Assembly: GCF_002904295.1 (NCBI RefSeq)
Contig: NZ_PPHG01000097.1
Span: 62,001-126,000 of the forward strand
Direction: 5' to 3'
DNA: 64,000 nt
Source of the DNA: Amycolatopsis sp. CA-128772
GTDB taxonomy: Bacteria; Actinomycetota; Actinomycetes; Mycobacteriales; Pseudonocardiaceae
Part shown: positions 56,590 to 63,973 of the stretch, in pieces
Layout of the letters: every line of letters begins with the position of its first letter
Numbering within the stretch: position 1 is the stretch's first letter
Program-made: the position numbers and the translations under genes
Notes under the pieces: generated by a model
Seen by the model: the letters and a program-made list of their open reading frames with translations, nothing else
Database searches by the model: none
What the model was told of the DNA's origin: nothing

Positions 56590-56609
56590 ACTTCAAGTTC
56601 CCTTGAAGT
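56590..56609. promoter_or_regulatory. MerR-type palindromic operator before the PPOX gene
   Basis: ACTTCAAG, TTCC, then CTTGAAGT: perfect 8-bp arms with a 4-base spacer. A TTGACT -35 lies at its upstream edge on the minus strand. The symmetry resembles SoxR/MerR sites. It overlaps the last codons of the SGNH hydrolase gene. Confidence 0.65.
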
Positions 56610-57684
56610 CAAGGGCGAGTTCGGCGAACCGCGCGCCGATCCGGCGGTGGGCCGCCGGGGACGGGTGGAGGTCGTCCGGGAGCGGGAGGTCGGCGAAGTC
56701 CCGTTCCCCGTACAGGGAGAGGCCGTCGAGGTAGCGCAAGTGCGGGTCCGACGCCCGCCGCTCGGCCACGATCCGCGCCAGCTCCGCCCGGATCACCTCC
56801 AGCGTCAGCTTGCCCGCGGCCCGCTCGGCCGGGTCGCCGGTCGCGCGGAACCGGACCTCGCCGCGGGCTAGTGCCTCGTGGTCGAAGTCGCCCGGCCCCG
56901 GCGTGCGCTCGTGGATCGGGCAGTACAGCGGCGAGACGACCACGAGCGGGGTGTCCGGGTGGCCGTCGCGGATCGTGTCGAGGAACCCGTGCACCGCGGG
57001 CCCGAACGCGCGCAGCCGCATCAGGTCCGCGTTGACCACGTTGATGCCGAGCTTGACGCTGACCAGGTCGGCGGGGGTGTCGCGCAACGCCCGCGCGGTG
57101 AACGGGTCCAGCAGCGCGTTGCCGCTGAACCCGAGGTTGACCAGGTCGACGCCGGCCGCGGTGGCGGCGAGCGCGGGCCACGTCGTCGCGGGGCTCGCCG
57201 CGTTCGAGCCGTGGCTGATCGAGCTGCCGTGGTGCAGCCACACCCGGCGGCCGGGCCGTGCCTGCACCGGCGCGTCGGCGCGCAGCGCGATCAGCTCGGT
57301 GATTTCGTTGTGCGGCAACCAGATCTCGACGTCCTTGTCGTGCCCGGGGAGGTCCGCGAACCGGACGCCGGCGGGTGCGGTCGCCTGGGCGGCCAGCTTG
57401 CCGTCGACCAGCAGGTCATAGACGCCGTCGGGCCGTGGCGGCGCGCCCGGGTACTCGACCTTCGTCGGCAGCGTGTCGAGTTCGATCACGCGAGCCCGGG
57501 TCCGGAACCGCAGCCGGACGCCCGCGGGCTGCGCTTCGACCATGGCGAGCCGGGGGTCGCTGTTCTGCGCCCGCGCGCGAGCCGGGAGCCGGTGCGGCAC
57601 CAGGCCGCGCCCGGTGCGTTCGAGTTCGAGGGCACCGCGGACGAGGTCCGCGGTCAGGGGAATGTCGATCACGACCGTGGCCAA
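56593..57684 (-). CDS. SGNH/GDSL-type lipase or esterase
   Basis: 363 residues. An N-terminal jelly-roll-like domain (about 1-140) precedes the SGNH hydrolase domain. Block I is HHGSSISHGSN (nucleophile Ser), block II VNLGFSGNALLDPF (Gly), block III KLGINVVNADLM (Asn) and block V DDLHPSPAAHRRIG (Asp-x-x-His). The two-domain layout resembles carbohydrate esterase 2-like and bacterial SGNH proteins. No signal peptide, so it is cytosolic. Start at 57684, inside the tetR 3' end (16-base overlap), so it is coupled to tetR. The substrate ester is unknown. Confidence 0.88.
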   Translation of the reverse strand: MATVVIDIPLTADLVRGALELERTGRGLVPHRLPARARAQNSDPRLAMVEAQPAGVRLRFRTRARVIELDTLPTKVEYPGAPPRPDGVYDLLVDGKLAAQATAPAGVRFADLPGHDKDVEIWLPHNEITELIALRADAPVQARPGRRVWLHHGSSISHGSNAASPATTWPALAATAAGVDLVNLGFSGNALLDPFTARALRDTPADLVSVKLGINVVNADLMRLRAFGPAVHGFLDTIRDGHPDTPLVVVSPLYCPIHERTPGPGDFDHEALARGEVRFRATGDPAERAAGKLTLEVIRAELARIVAERRASDPHLRYLDGLSLYGERDFADLPLPDDLHPSPAAHRRIGARFAELALDFKGT

Positions 57685-58238
57685 TCACGCAGGAGGGAAT
57701 CGAGGACGGCGAGGATGCGGACCCAGCTTTCGGGCGCGGCGGGCGAGCTGTGGTCGAACCCGCCCTGGGTTTCGAGGCTGATGAACCCTTGGAAGACGCT
57801 GCCCAGCAACCGCACGGCGTGCGTCTCGTCCGGTCCCGTCAGGTCGTAGCCGCGGAGGATTGCGCGCATCATCTCGGCGTGCCGGGGGCCGGCGCTCGCC
57901 GCGGCGGTCTCCGGACCGAGCCGCAGCTGGGCGGCCGCGTACCGGCCGGGGTGCTCGCGGGCGTAGTCGCGGTAGACGTCGGCGAAGGCGACGAGCGCGT
58001 CTCGCCCGGCCCGGCCCGCGAGGGCGGCCGCGGCCCCCTCGGCGAGCTCGTCCAGCGCCAGCAGCGCGACCTTCGTCCGCAGGTCGTGCGCGTTCTTGAC
58101 GTGCGAATACAGGCTGGCGACCTGGACGCCGAGCCGCCGGGCCAGCTCCGACGGCGTCACGCGGTCGAAGCCCGCCTCGTCGGCCAGCTCCGCGCCGGCG
58201 CGCACCACGCGGTCCGTGGTCAACCCTGCTCGAACCAT
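57669..58238 (-). CDS. TetR-family regulator with WHG-type C-terminal domain
   Basis: 189 residues. The HTH is AGLTTDRVVRAGAELADEAGFDRVTPSELARRLGVQVASLYSHVKNAHDLRTKV. The C-terminal part with DVYRDYAREHPGRYAAAQL and HAVRLLGSVFQGFISLETQGGFD is the TetR_C_33/WHG domain. It is cotranscribed with the SGNH hydrolase (16-base overlap), and its promoter region has a 17-bp palindrome at 58276-58292 with a half-site repeat nearby, suggesting autoregulation of the pair. Confidence 0.92.
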   Translation of the reverse strand: MVRAGLTTDRVVRAGAELADEAGFDRVTPSELARRLGVQVASLYSHVKNAHDLRTKVALLALDELAEGAAAALAGRAGRDALVAFADVYRDYAREHPGRYAAAQLRLGPETAAASAGPRHAEMMRAILRGYDLTGPDETHAVRLLGSVFQGFISLETQGGFDHSSPAAPESWVRILAVLDSLLRDWPRS

Positions 58239-58275
58239 CAGCCTTCTCCCGTTTGCCTAAAGCCAGTGTACATAA

Positions 58276-58292
58276 ACCTAAAGGCTTTAGGT
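58276..58292. promoter_or_regulatory. Palindromic operator upstream of the tetR-SGNH pair
   Basis: ACCTAAAG, one centre base, then CTTTAGGT (perfect 8-bp arms), 38 bases before the TetR start. The half-site CCTAAAG recurs at about 58256-58262, closer to the start codon. Probably the autoregulatory site. Confidence 0.65.
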
Positions 58293-58314
58293 GGCACTTT
58301 CACGGGAAAGTGCC
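58293..58314. terminator. Hairpin after the efe operon, same family as 25464-25510
   Basis: GGCACTTTC, ACGG, then GAAAGTGCC: perfect 9-bp arms, 10 bases after the efeB stop. Only one or two bases differ from the palindrome at 25489-25510. It abuts the TetR operator. Confidence 0.7.
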
Positions 58315-58323
58315 GTGGCGGGG

Positions 58324-59598
58324 TCAGGAGAAGAGGGCGTCCGCCCAGCTCGACTCGCGGGTCACGCCCGGCGGGACCGCGAAGTGCGCCGAGCCGGTGT
58401 GCTGGACGTACTCCATCATCGCGTCCTTCGACGACAGCGCCTGCTGCATCGGCACGTACTGCTTGCGGGTGTCGCGGTTGAACGCCAGGAAGAACAGCCC
58501 GGCTTCGAGGTGTCCGACGCCGTCCGAACCGTCGACGAAGTTGTAGCCGCGGCGCAGGATCCGGACGCCGTTGAGCGCCTGGTGCGAAGCCAGCCGGACG
58601 TGCGCGTCCGCCGGGATCAGCTTCTCGCCGCCCGCGCCGCCGACCTCGAGGTCGAGCTCGTCGAACTCCGCGGTCTGGCCCAGCGGGGCGCCGGTGCCCT
58701 TCGTGCGGCCGATGATCTTTTCCTGGCCGTCGAGGGTTTCGCGGTCCCACGTCTCGATGTGCATCCGGATGCGGCGCGCCACCAGGTACGAGCCACCCGC
58801 CATCCACGCCGGGCCGTCGCCGGGCTCGACCCAGACCTGGTCGCGCAGCACGTCGGGTTCCTCGGACTTGATGTTGTTCGTGCCGTCCTTGAACCCGAAC
58901 AGGTTCCGTGGCGTCGCCTGCGCCCGCGACGTCGACGAGCTGCGGCCGAAGCCGAGCTGCGACCAGCGGACCTCGGTCACGCCGAAGCCGAGCCGGACCA
59001 GGTTGCGGACCGCGTGCACCGCCACCTGCGGGTCGTCCGCGCAGGCCTGGATGCACAGGTCGCCGCCGCTGCGGGCCGGGTCGAGCTTGTCCTTCGGGAA
59101 CAGCGGCAGGTCGATCAGCTGCGGCGGCCGCTTGCCCGCGAGGCCGAACCGGCCGTCGAACAGCGACGGCCCGAACCCGATGGTCAGCGTCAGGTTCGAC
59201 GGCGGCAGGTCGAGCGCCTCGCCGGTGTCGCCCGGCGGGGCGTACGCGCCGCTGCCGACCGCGCCGTTCGCCACGACCTCCTGGCCCGCCGTCATCCGGC
59301 GGGCCGCGTCGGTCCACGTCTTGAGCAGGGCCCGCAGCTTTTCGCGGTCCTTCGTCGTGACGTCGAGGGCCGCGAAGTGCAGGTTCGCCTGCGCCGGGGT
59401 GACGATGCCGGCCTGGTGCTCGCCGTGGAAGTCGACGACGTTCGTCGACGCCTCGGCGTTGCCACTCGTGGCCTTGTCGATCCCGATGCCGGCGGCGGCG
59501 CCCGCCCCGGCGAGCGCGACGCCCGCGCCCGCCAGGCCGAAGAGCTTCCGCCGCGAGACGCGCGTGCTCTCTGTCTGCGTGCCCTCGGCCGGTGTCAC
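58324..59598 (-). CDS. efeB: Tat-exported Dyp-type peroxidase of the Efe iron-uptake system
   Basis: 424 residues. The Tat signal is SRRKLFGLAGAGVALAGAG. The Dyp fold has LTIGFGPSLFDGRFGLAGKRP and the heme-pocket GxxDG in FGFKDGTNNIKSEEP. IETWDRETLDGQEKIIGRTKGTGAPLG follows, and the heme-ligand histidine is in DAHVRLASHQALNGVRILRRGYN. EfeB helps iron acquisition outside the membrane, by oxidising Fe(II) or handling heme. GTG start overlapping the efeO stop. Last gene of efeUOB, followed by a hairpin. Confidence 0.95.
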   Translation of the reverse strand: MTPAEGTQTESTRVSRRKLFGLAGAGVALAGAGAAAGIGIDKATSGNAEASTNVVDFHGEHQAGIVTPAQANLHFAALDVTTKDREKLRALLKTWTDAARRMTAGQEVVANGAVGSGAYAPPGDTGEALDLPPSNLTLTIGFGPSLFDGRFGLAGKRPPQLIDLPLFPKDKLDPARSGGDLCIQACADDPQVAVHAVRNLVRLGFGVTEVRWSQLGFGRSSSTSRAQATPRNLFGFKDGTNNIKSEEPDVLRDQVWVEPGDGPAWMAGGSYLVARRIRMHIETWDRETLDGQEKIIGRTKGTGAPLGQTAEFDELDLEVGGAGGEKLIPADAHVRLASHQALNGVRILRRGYNFVDGSDGVGHLEAGLFFLAFNRDTRKQYVPMQQALSSKDAMMEYVQHTGSAHFAVPPGVTRESSWADALFS

Positions 59599-60725
59599 TT
59601 GGAGACGACCTCCGCAACCTTGCTCAGCGGTTCGCTCAGCGCGTCGACGGCCGAGGCGAACTCCTTGACCTGGTCCTGGGACAGGTCGGTGTACAGCTTG
59701 AAGCCGTCACCGGACCGCTGCTTGTCGAGCAGGCCCTGCACGTTCGCGAACTCCTTGTCCAAAGTGGACACCAGGGCGGGGTCCTTCGCCTGCAGCACCG
59801 GGCGCAGCGAGGTGATCGCGCCCTTCGAACCGTCCAGGTTGGCCTGGAAGTCCCAGAGGTCGGTGTGCGAGAAGGCTTCTTCCTCGCCGGTGATCTTGCC
59901 GGTGGCGACCTCGTCGAGCAGGCCCTTGGCGCCGTTCGCGAGGTCCAGCGCGGACAGCTCCAGGGTCTTCGTCTTGGCGACCAGGTCCTTGACGTCGGTC
60001 ACCAGCTTGTCGGCGATCTGGGCGCTGTCGGGCTGGAGGCCGGTCTTGAACAGGTCCTTCTCCAGCCGGTGGAAGCCGGTGAACTGCTGGTTCGGCTCGA
60101 GGTCGGCCTCGCGGACGTCGATGGCCGGGTCGAGGTCGCCGAACTTCTCGGCGACCGGCTCGATCCGCTCGTAGTAGACGCGGGTGCGCGCGTACGCGGC
60201 CTTCGCCTCGTCGACCTTGCCGGCCTTGACGAGGTCGGCGAACTTCACCGTCTCGTCCTGCAGCGCGGAGGTGTTGTTGGCGATGTAGTCGGCGTAGCTC
60301 TTGGTGGCCTGAGCCTTCTGCGCGTTGCTGTCGTTCTGCTTCGCGACGCCGCCGGTGACGGTGAAGTCGCCGCGGATGCCGGCGCCGGCCATCCCCGGCT
60401 TGCACGCGGTCTGGTACTTGCCGGCGTCGGCGACCTCGACGATCAGCCGCCGGTTCAGCCCGGGCGCGATGTTCTCGACCTCGCCCATGATCCGGTCGCC
60501 CTCGGCGTAGAGGTAGAACTCGGTGACCTTGGTGCCCTTGTTGGTGATCTCGAAGGTCACGTTGCCGGCGCCGGCCGTGGTCGCGGAGACCTCGCACGCG
60601 GTGTCGGACGCGGCGACCTTGATCGGGCCGCCGGCCGCCGCGGGCTGGCTCTTGCTGTCGCACGCGGCCAGCGTCACCAGTACGGCGGCGCCGGCCAGCA
60701 CGGCCAGCGAGGGGGTCTTGCGCAC
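59595..60725 (-). CDS. efeO: Iron-uptake lipoprotein with cupredoxin and M75 domains
   Basis: 376 residues. Lipoprotein signal VLVTLAAC near residue 20. An N-terminal cupredoxin-like domain (about 40-125) carries EFYLYAEGDRIMGEVENIAPGLNRRL. The C-terminal M75 imelysin-like domain (about 140-376) has the HxxE metal motif in QFTGFHRLEKDLF. EfeO binds iron for the EfeU permease. The GTG at 60725 is chosen because GGAG lies 7 bases before it. The GTG at 60731 is too close to that site. Confidence 0.95.
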   Translation of the reverse strand: MRKTPSLAVLAGAAVLVTLAACDSKSQPAAAGGPIKVAASDTACEVSATTAGAGNVTFEITNKGTKVTEFYLYAEGDRIMGEVENIAPGLNRRLIVEVADAGKYQTACKPGMAGAGIRGDFTVTGGVAKQNDSNAQKAQATKSYADYIANNTSALQDETVKFADLVKAGKVDEAKAAYARTRVYYERIEPVAEKFGDLDPAIDVREADLEPNQQFTGFHRLEKDLFKTGLQPDSAQIADKLVTDVKDLVAKTKTLELSALDLANGAKGLLDEVATGKITGEEEAFSHTDLWDFQANLDGSKGAITSLRPVLQAKDPALVSTLDKEFANVQGLLDKQRSGDGFKLYTDLSQDQVKEFASAVDALSEPLSKVAEVVSK

Positions 60726-60727
60726 GG

Positions 60728-61573
60728 TCACTCCTTCGAGGCGGCCGCGACGGCGGGTGCCGGCGCGGTCTTCTTGCTGGGCTTGAGGAACAGGGGCAGC
60801 ACGACGGCGACGTAGGCGACCCAGGCGACGGCCTGCAGGACGGTCGTCTGCTGCGAGTAGTTGAAGATGCCCTTGAGCAGGGCGCCGTACCAGGAGGTCT
60901 CGGGCAGCGTGGCCGAAGCGTCGAAGGCGAGCGTGCCGATGCCGGGCAGGAAGGCTGCCTCCTGCAGGTCGTGGAGGCCGTAGCCGAGCACGCCCGCGGC
61001 GACGAACACCAGCAGCACGCCGGTGATCGTGAAGAACTTCGACAGGTTGAACCGCACCGCGCCCTTGTAGAGCAGCCACGCCAGCACGACCGCGGCCGCG
61101 ATGCCGACGGCGAAGCCGATCAGCGGCTGCACGGTGTCCGACTGCGCGGCCTGGACGGTCGAGTAGAAGAACACCGCGGTCTCGAGCCCCTCGCGCCCGA
61201 CCGCGAGGAACGACAGCAGCAGCACGGCCGCCGGGCCGACGTCCAGCGCGTCGTCCATCTTCCCGCGCAGCTCGGCGGCGATGCTCTTGGCCGCCTTGCG
61301 CATCCAGAAGATCATCGCGGTGACGAACACGACAGCGACGATCGACAGGCTCCCGCCGAGCAGCTCCTGGTGCTCGAAGGACAGCTGGGCGGTCGTGAAG
61401 GTGAGGACGGCGCCGACCGCGACCGACAGCAGCACCGCGGCGCCGACGCCCGGCCAGACCCAGCGCAGCGCGTGCCGCCGGTCGGTCTTCACCAGGAAGG
61501 CCACCAGGATGCTGACGACCAGCGCGGCTTCCAGGCCTTCGCGCAGCCCGATCAGCGCGCTCGAGAACAACAC
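60728..61573 (-). CDS. efeU: Ferrous/ferric iron permease (FTR1 family)
   Basis: 281 residues with seven predicted helices. Two REGLE iron-binding motifs are intact: IGLREGLEAALVVSI at the N-terminus and AVGREGLETAVFFYS near residue 128. It carries iron across the cytoplasmic membrane together with EfeO and EfeB. First gene of the operon. Two DtxR/IdeR-type iron boxes lie upstream (61611-61629 and 61693-61711), so it should be repressed when iron is plentiful. Confidence 0.95.
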   Translation of the reverse strand: MLFSSALIGLREGLEAALVVSILVAFLVKTDRRHALRWVWPGVGAAVLLSVAVGAVLTFTTAQLSFEHQELLGGSLSIVAVVFVTAMIFWMRKAAKSIAAELRGKMDDALDVGPAAVLLLSFLAVGREGLETAVFFYSTVQAAQSDTVQPLIGFAVGIAAAVVLAWLLYKGAVRFNLSKFFTITGVLLVFVAAGVLGYGLHDLQEAAFLPGIGTLAFDASATLPETSWYGALLKGIFNYSQQTTVLQAVAWVAYVAVVLPLFLKPSKKTAPAPAVAAASKE

Positions 61574-61610
61574 CGGTCCGCCTCCCTGAGTTCTGCTTCC
61601 GTGATGGTTT

Positions 61611-61629
61611 TAGGTAAGGCTCACCTGTA
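61611..61629. promoter_or_regulatory. Iron box 1 (DtxR/IdeR/DmdR site) of efeUOB
   Basis: TTAGGTAAGGCTCACCTGT matches 15 of 19 positions of the consensus TTAGGTTAGGCTAACCTAA. It lies 38-56 bases upstream of the efeU start. Confidence 0.8.
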
Positions 61630-61692
61630 AGTCCAGTGCCCGCGCGCCCGCTGGAAACCAGTCAACCGGACAATTCAGGCATCGACTCGAAG

Positions 61693-61711
61693 TTAGGTTA
61701 GGGTAACCGCA
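61693..61711. promoter_or_regulatory. Iron box 2 upstream of efeUOB
   Basis: TTAGGTTAGGGTAACCGCA matches 16 of 19 consensus positions, with the left half perfect. It lies 82 bases from box 1 and about 200 bases before the divergent lytic transglycosylase gene. Confidence 0.8.
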
Positions 61712-61818
61712 GGTCAGAGGCTTGCGCGTCGACTCGATAACGAAATTTGTGATGTCGCTGGCAGTGGGCCTGGTTTTACCCTCCGCTTGCCTGGTCAGCC
61801 GTTCGGATGATGGCTTTA

Positions 61819-61863
61819 GGGGGTTCCGGGTGGCGGAGCCCCCGGCCCGGGGCGAAGCCCCGG
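61819..61863. repeat. Tandem GC-rich hairpins between efeU and the transglycosylase gene
   Basis: Hairpin 1 pairs GGGGGTTCC with GGAGCCCCC (one G-T wobble) around GGGTGGC. Hairpin 2 pairs CCGGGGC with GCCCCGG around GAA. It looks like an intergenic palindromic element. No gene ends here, so it is not a normal terminator. Confidence 0.6.
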
Positions 61864-61894
61864 AATAGCACAGCCACCCTCTTGAGTGGCCTCG

Positions 61895-61900
61895 TAACCT
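61895..61900 (+). promoter_or_regulatory. -10 box of the lytic transglycosylase gene
   Basis: TAACCT, 6 bases before the GTG at 61907. Leaderless arrangement. Confidence 0.4.
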
Positions 61901-61906
61901 GATCGG

Positions 61907-62752
61907 GTGGCCGATACCGCTCAGCCGACCGTCACGCCTCCGTCGCCGCCTTCGGGCGGCCCGCCCAGGCGGTACGTCGGCCGGGTCGCTCTCGCGCTGG
62001 GGCTGGTGGTCACCGGCGTGGTCCTGCTCGTGACCATCGGTGTCCGGAATCCCGGCGCCCCGGTCGCGTCACCGCCGGTCCAGCCGGCGCTCGCGATTCC
62101 CGAGCAGCGGCCGCAGCCGGGCGCCGAAGCACCGCGGGCCGGGCTCGCCGCGCCGGTCGACCGGCCGCAGGTGTCCGACCGCGCCGAGCTGGACGCGTGG
62201 GCCGCCCGCGTGGCGGACAAGACGCACGTCCCGGTGCGCGTGCTGACGGCGTACGGCCGGGCGGAGATGTGGATGCAACGCCAGAAACCGACGTGCCACC
62301 TGTCGTGGGCGACCCTCGCGGGCATCGGCCGGGTCGAGACCCAGCGCGGCGAGTTCGACCTCGCGGCGGTCGGCGCGGACGGCCGGGTGGCGAAGCCGGT
62401 GGTCGGCCCGCCGCTGGACGGCTCCCCGGGCGTGCCGGCGGTGCACGACAGCGACGGCGGCAAGCTCGACGGCGACAAGTCGTGGGACCACGCGATCGGC
62501 CCGATGCAGTTCCTGCCGTCGACGTGGAAGAAGTACCAGGAACGCGCGAACGGCGACGGCGGCACCCCGGACCCGCAGAACATCGACGACGCGGCCTTCA
62601 CGGCGGCGCGGTACTTGTGTTCCGGCGCCGACGACCTGGGGACACCGGCCGGCTGGTGGCGGGCGATCCTGTTCTACAACCCGGCCGTGTCTTACGGCCA
62701 GGACGTCTTCAGTGCGGCGGACGCCTACGCGGAGGCGAGCGTCGCGCCCTGA
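61907..62752 (+). CDS. Membrane-anchored lytic murein transglycosylase (LpqU-like)
   Basis: 281 residues. A short cytoplasmic N-terminus with PSPPSGGPPRR precedes one helix (about 25-47) and a proline-rich linker. The SLT_2 transglycosylase domain follows: LAGIGRVETQRGEF carries the catalytic Glu, and GAVGPMQF-type DHAIGPMQFLPSTWKKYQ and DDAAFTAARYLCSGADDLG are family hallmarks. The linker is unusually long in Pro/Ala. It cleaves peptidoglycan outside the cell. Its position between mazG and eno matches M. tuberculosis lpqU (Rv1022), but the anchor is a helix rather than a lipid. Confidence 0.9.
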   Translation: MADTAQPTVTPPSPPSGGPPRRYVGRVALALGLVVTGVVLLVTIGVRNPGAPVASPPVQPALAIPEQRPQPGAEAPRAGLAAPVDRPQVSDRAELDAWAARVADKTHVPVRVLTAYGRAEMWMQRQKPTCHLSWATLAGIGRVETQRGEFDLAAVGADGRVAKPVVGPPLDGSPGVPAVHDSDGGKLDGDKSWDHAIGPMQFLPSTWKKYQERANGDGGTPDPQNIDDAAFTAARYLCSGADDLGTPAGWWRAILFYNPAVSYGQDVFSAADAYAEASVAP

Positions 62753-62753
62753 G

Positions 62754-62846
62754 TCAGAGCTCCCGGTCGGCGAACATCGGCGTGACGGCCATCAGCACCA
62801 GCAGCAGCAAGCCGGCGTACGCACCCAGCGTGGCGAAGATCGACAT
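62754..62846 (-). CDS. 30-residue single-helix membrane peptide
   Basis: MSIFATLGAYAGLLLLVLMA continued by VTPMFADREL: a hydrophobic helix of ~19 residues with a short charged C-terminus. The ATG at 62846 has GAGAGGG 6 bases upstream, a good ribosome site, and the stop falls one base from the transglycosylase gene's stop. Size and layout recall small regulatory or subunit peptides such as KdpF, but no family is recognised. Translation is inferred from the ribosome site and codon pattern. Confidence 0.6.
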   Translation of the reverse strand: MSIFATLGAYAGLLLLVLMAVTPMFADREL

Positions 62847-62926
62847 CGTGGTCCCTCTCGTTCGGTCTGCGACCAGCATCGCCGCGCGAGGGGGTACGGC
62901 ACATCGGTCGAGGGGCCCGGCCCGGT

Positions 62927-62963
62927 CGGCCGAAAGGCCGAGGCGACCCGGGCCGTTCGGCCC
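62927..62963 (-). terminator. Hairpins downstream of the TPR gene
   Basis: CGGCC/GGCCG around GAAA (62927-62940) and GGGCCG/CGGCCC around TT (62950-62963), between the TPR gene stop (62970) and the small membrane peptide gene. Probable terminator. Confidence 0.5.
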
Positions 62964-62969
62964 TGCCGG

Positions 62970-63374
62970 TCAGGGTTCGCGCAGGGCGATGCGGGCTTTG
63001 ACCTCGTTGATCGCCTCGAGGTACTCCGGCACCGGGTTCATCGCCGACGCCATCCGCATCTGCGCCAGGGCCTCCACGAACCGGCCGAGCCGCTGCAACG
63101 TCCGGCCCAGGATGAACCGTGCGTAGTGGTCCGTCGGGTCCAGCTCCAGCACCCGGGTGAACGCCTCCTCCGCGCGCCGCAACTGAGCGGAGTGGAAGTA
63201 CGCGCGGCCGGCCAGCAGGTGCACCGACGGCTTGTCCGTTTCGGATTCCAGCAGGGGCTGCAACGCCTTCAGCGCCTCGAGCGGGCGACGACGGCCGACC
63301 AGGTCTTCGGCCTGGCGGAAGGCGTGGAACCGCGACTCCTCGGGAGGCTGCGAAGCAGCTGCGGCGTCCGTCAT
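62970..63374 (-). CDS. Tetratricopeptide-repeat protein
   Basis: 134 residues. Two to three TPR units are visible: AEDLVGRRRPLEALKALQPLLESE, SVHLLAGRAYFHSAQLRRAEEAFTRVLELDPTDHYARFILGRTLQRLGRFVEALAQMRMASAMNP. These form helical pairs for protein-protein contacts. ATG at 63374 with GGGAG 5 bases upstream; reading further upstream is not supported. No signal peptide. The partner is unknown. Confidence 0.85.
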   Translation of the reverse strand: MTDAAAASQPPEESRFHAFRQAEDLVGRRRPLEALKALQPLLESETDKPSVHLLAGRAYFHSAQLRRAEEAFTRVLELDPTDHYARFILGRTLQRLGRFVEALAQMRMASAMNPVPEYLEAINEVKARIALREP

Positions 63375-63446
63375 GGTCACTCCCACGTTACCCCGGGGGA
63401 GGGGGTTGCACACGCCGCCGAACGGGACGTGATGGACTGTCCCGCC

Positions 63447-63908
63447 ATGAGCAGCCCGTACCGGGGCCTGGCGCCCTACCTGTACTACGCCGACGCCACC
63501 GCGGCGCTCGCCTGGCTGACCAGGGTCTTCGGCTTCACCGAAGAGGTCCGGTTCTGCGACGGCGCCGGCGAGGTCTTCCAGGCGACCCTGCGCGCGGGCG
63601 AAGCGCGGATCCAGCTCGCCGGGGTCGGGCCGGGCTACTGGCAGGCCAAGGGCGTCGACGGGCCGGTCGGCCAGCTGAACATCCTCTACGTCGACGACGT
63701 CGACGACGCCTACGCGCGGATCGAGGCCGCGCTGGGTGACGAGTGCGAGCTGGAGCCGCCGCAGGACCAGCCCTACGGCGCCCGGGTGTTCACCGTCGCC
63801 GACCTCGGCGGCAACAGCTGGACGTTCTGGCAGCAGACGTCGGAGACCGTCGAGCTGCCGCCGGGCTGGCAGGCGGTCCGCGCGGGCGGTGAGTCCTCCA
63901 ACGAGTGA
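63447..63908 (+). CDS. VOC-family (glyoxalase/bleomycin-resistance-like) protein
   Basis: 153 residues with the paired beta-alpha-beta-beta-beta VOC fold. PYLYYADATAALAWLTRVFGFTEEVRF opens the first module. NILYVDDVDDAYARIEAALG and PYGARVFTVADLGGNSWTFWQQ form the second, of the YybH/PhnB-like kind in which the conserved D-x-x-G-N precedes the last strand. Function ranges from glyoxalase to antibiotic binding; here it is unknown. ATG at 63447, or 63432 in frame. Confidence 0.88.
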   Translation: MSSPYRGLAPYLYYADATAALAWLTRVFGFTEEVRFCDGAGEVFQATLRAGEARIQLAGVGPGYWQAKGVDGPVGQLNILYVDDVDDAYARIEAALGDECELEPPQDQPYGARVFTVADLGGNSWTFWQQTSETVELPPGWQAVRAGGESSNE

Positions 63909-63922
63909 ACTCCCGAGACGGC

Positions 63923-63928
63923 TAGGCT
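63923..63928 (+). promoter_or_regulatory. -10 box of eno
   Basis: TAGGCT about 45 bases upstream of the eno GTG. Unlike the leaderless genes in the window, the mRNA has a leader with a GAGGAG ribosome site. Confidence 0.45.
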
Positions 63929-63973
63929 GGGCGCGTCACCGCAGGCAGGAACGATTCACCCGAGGAGCATGGC

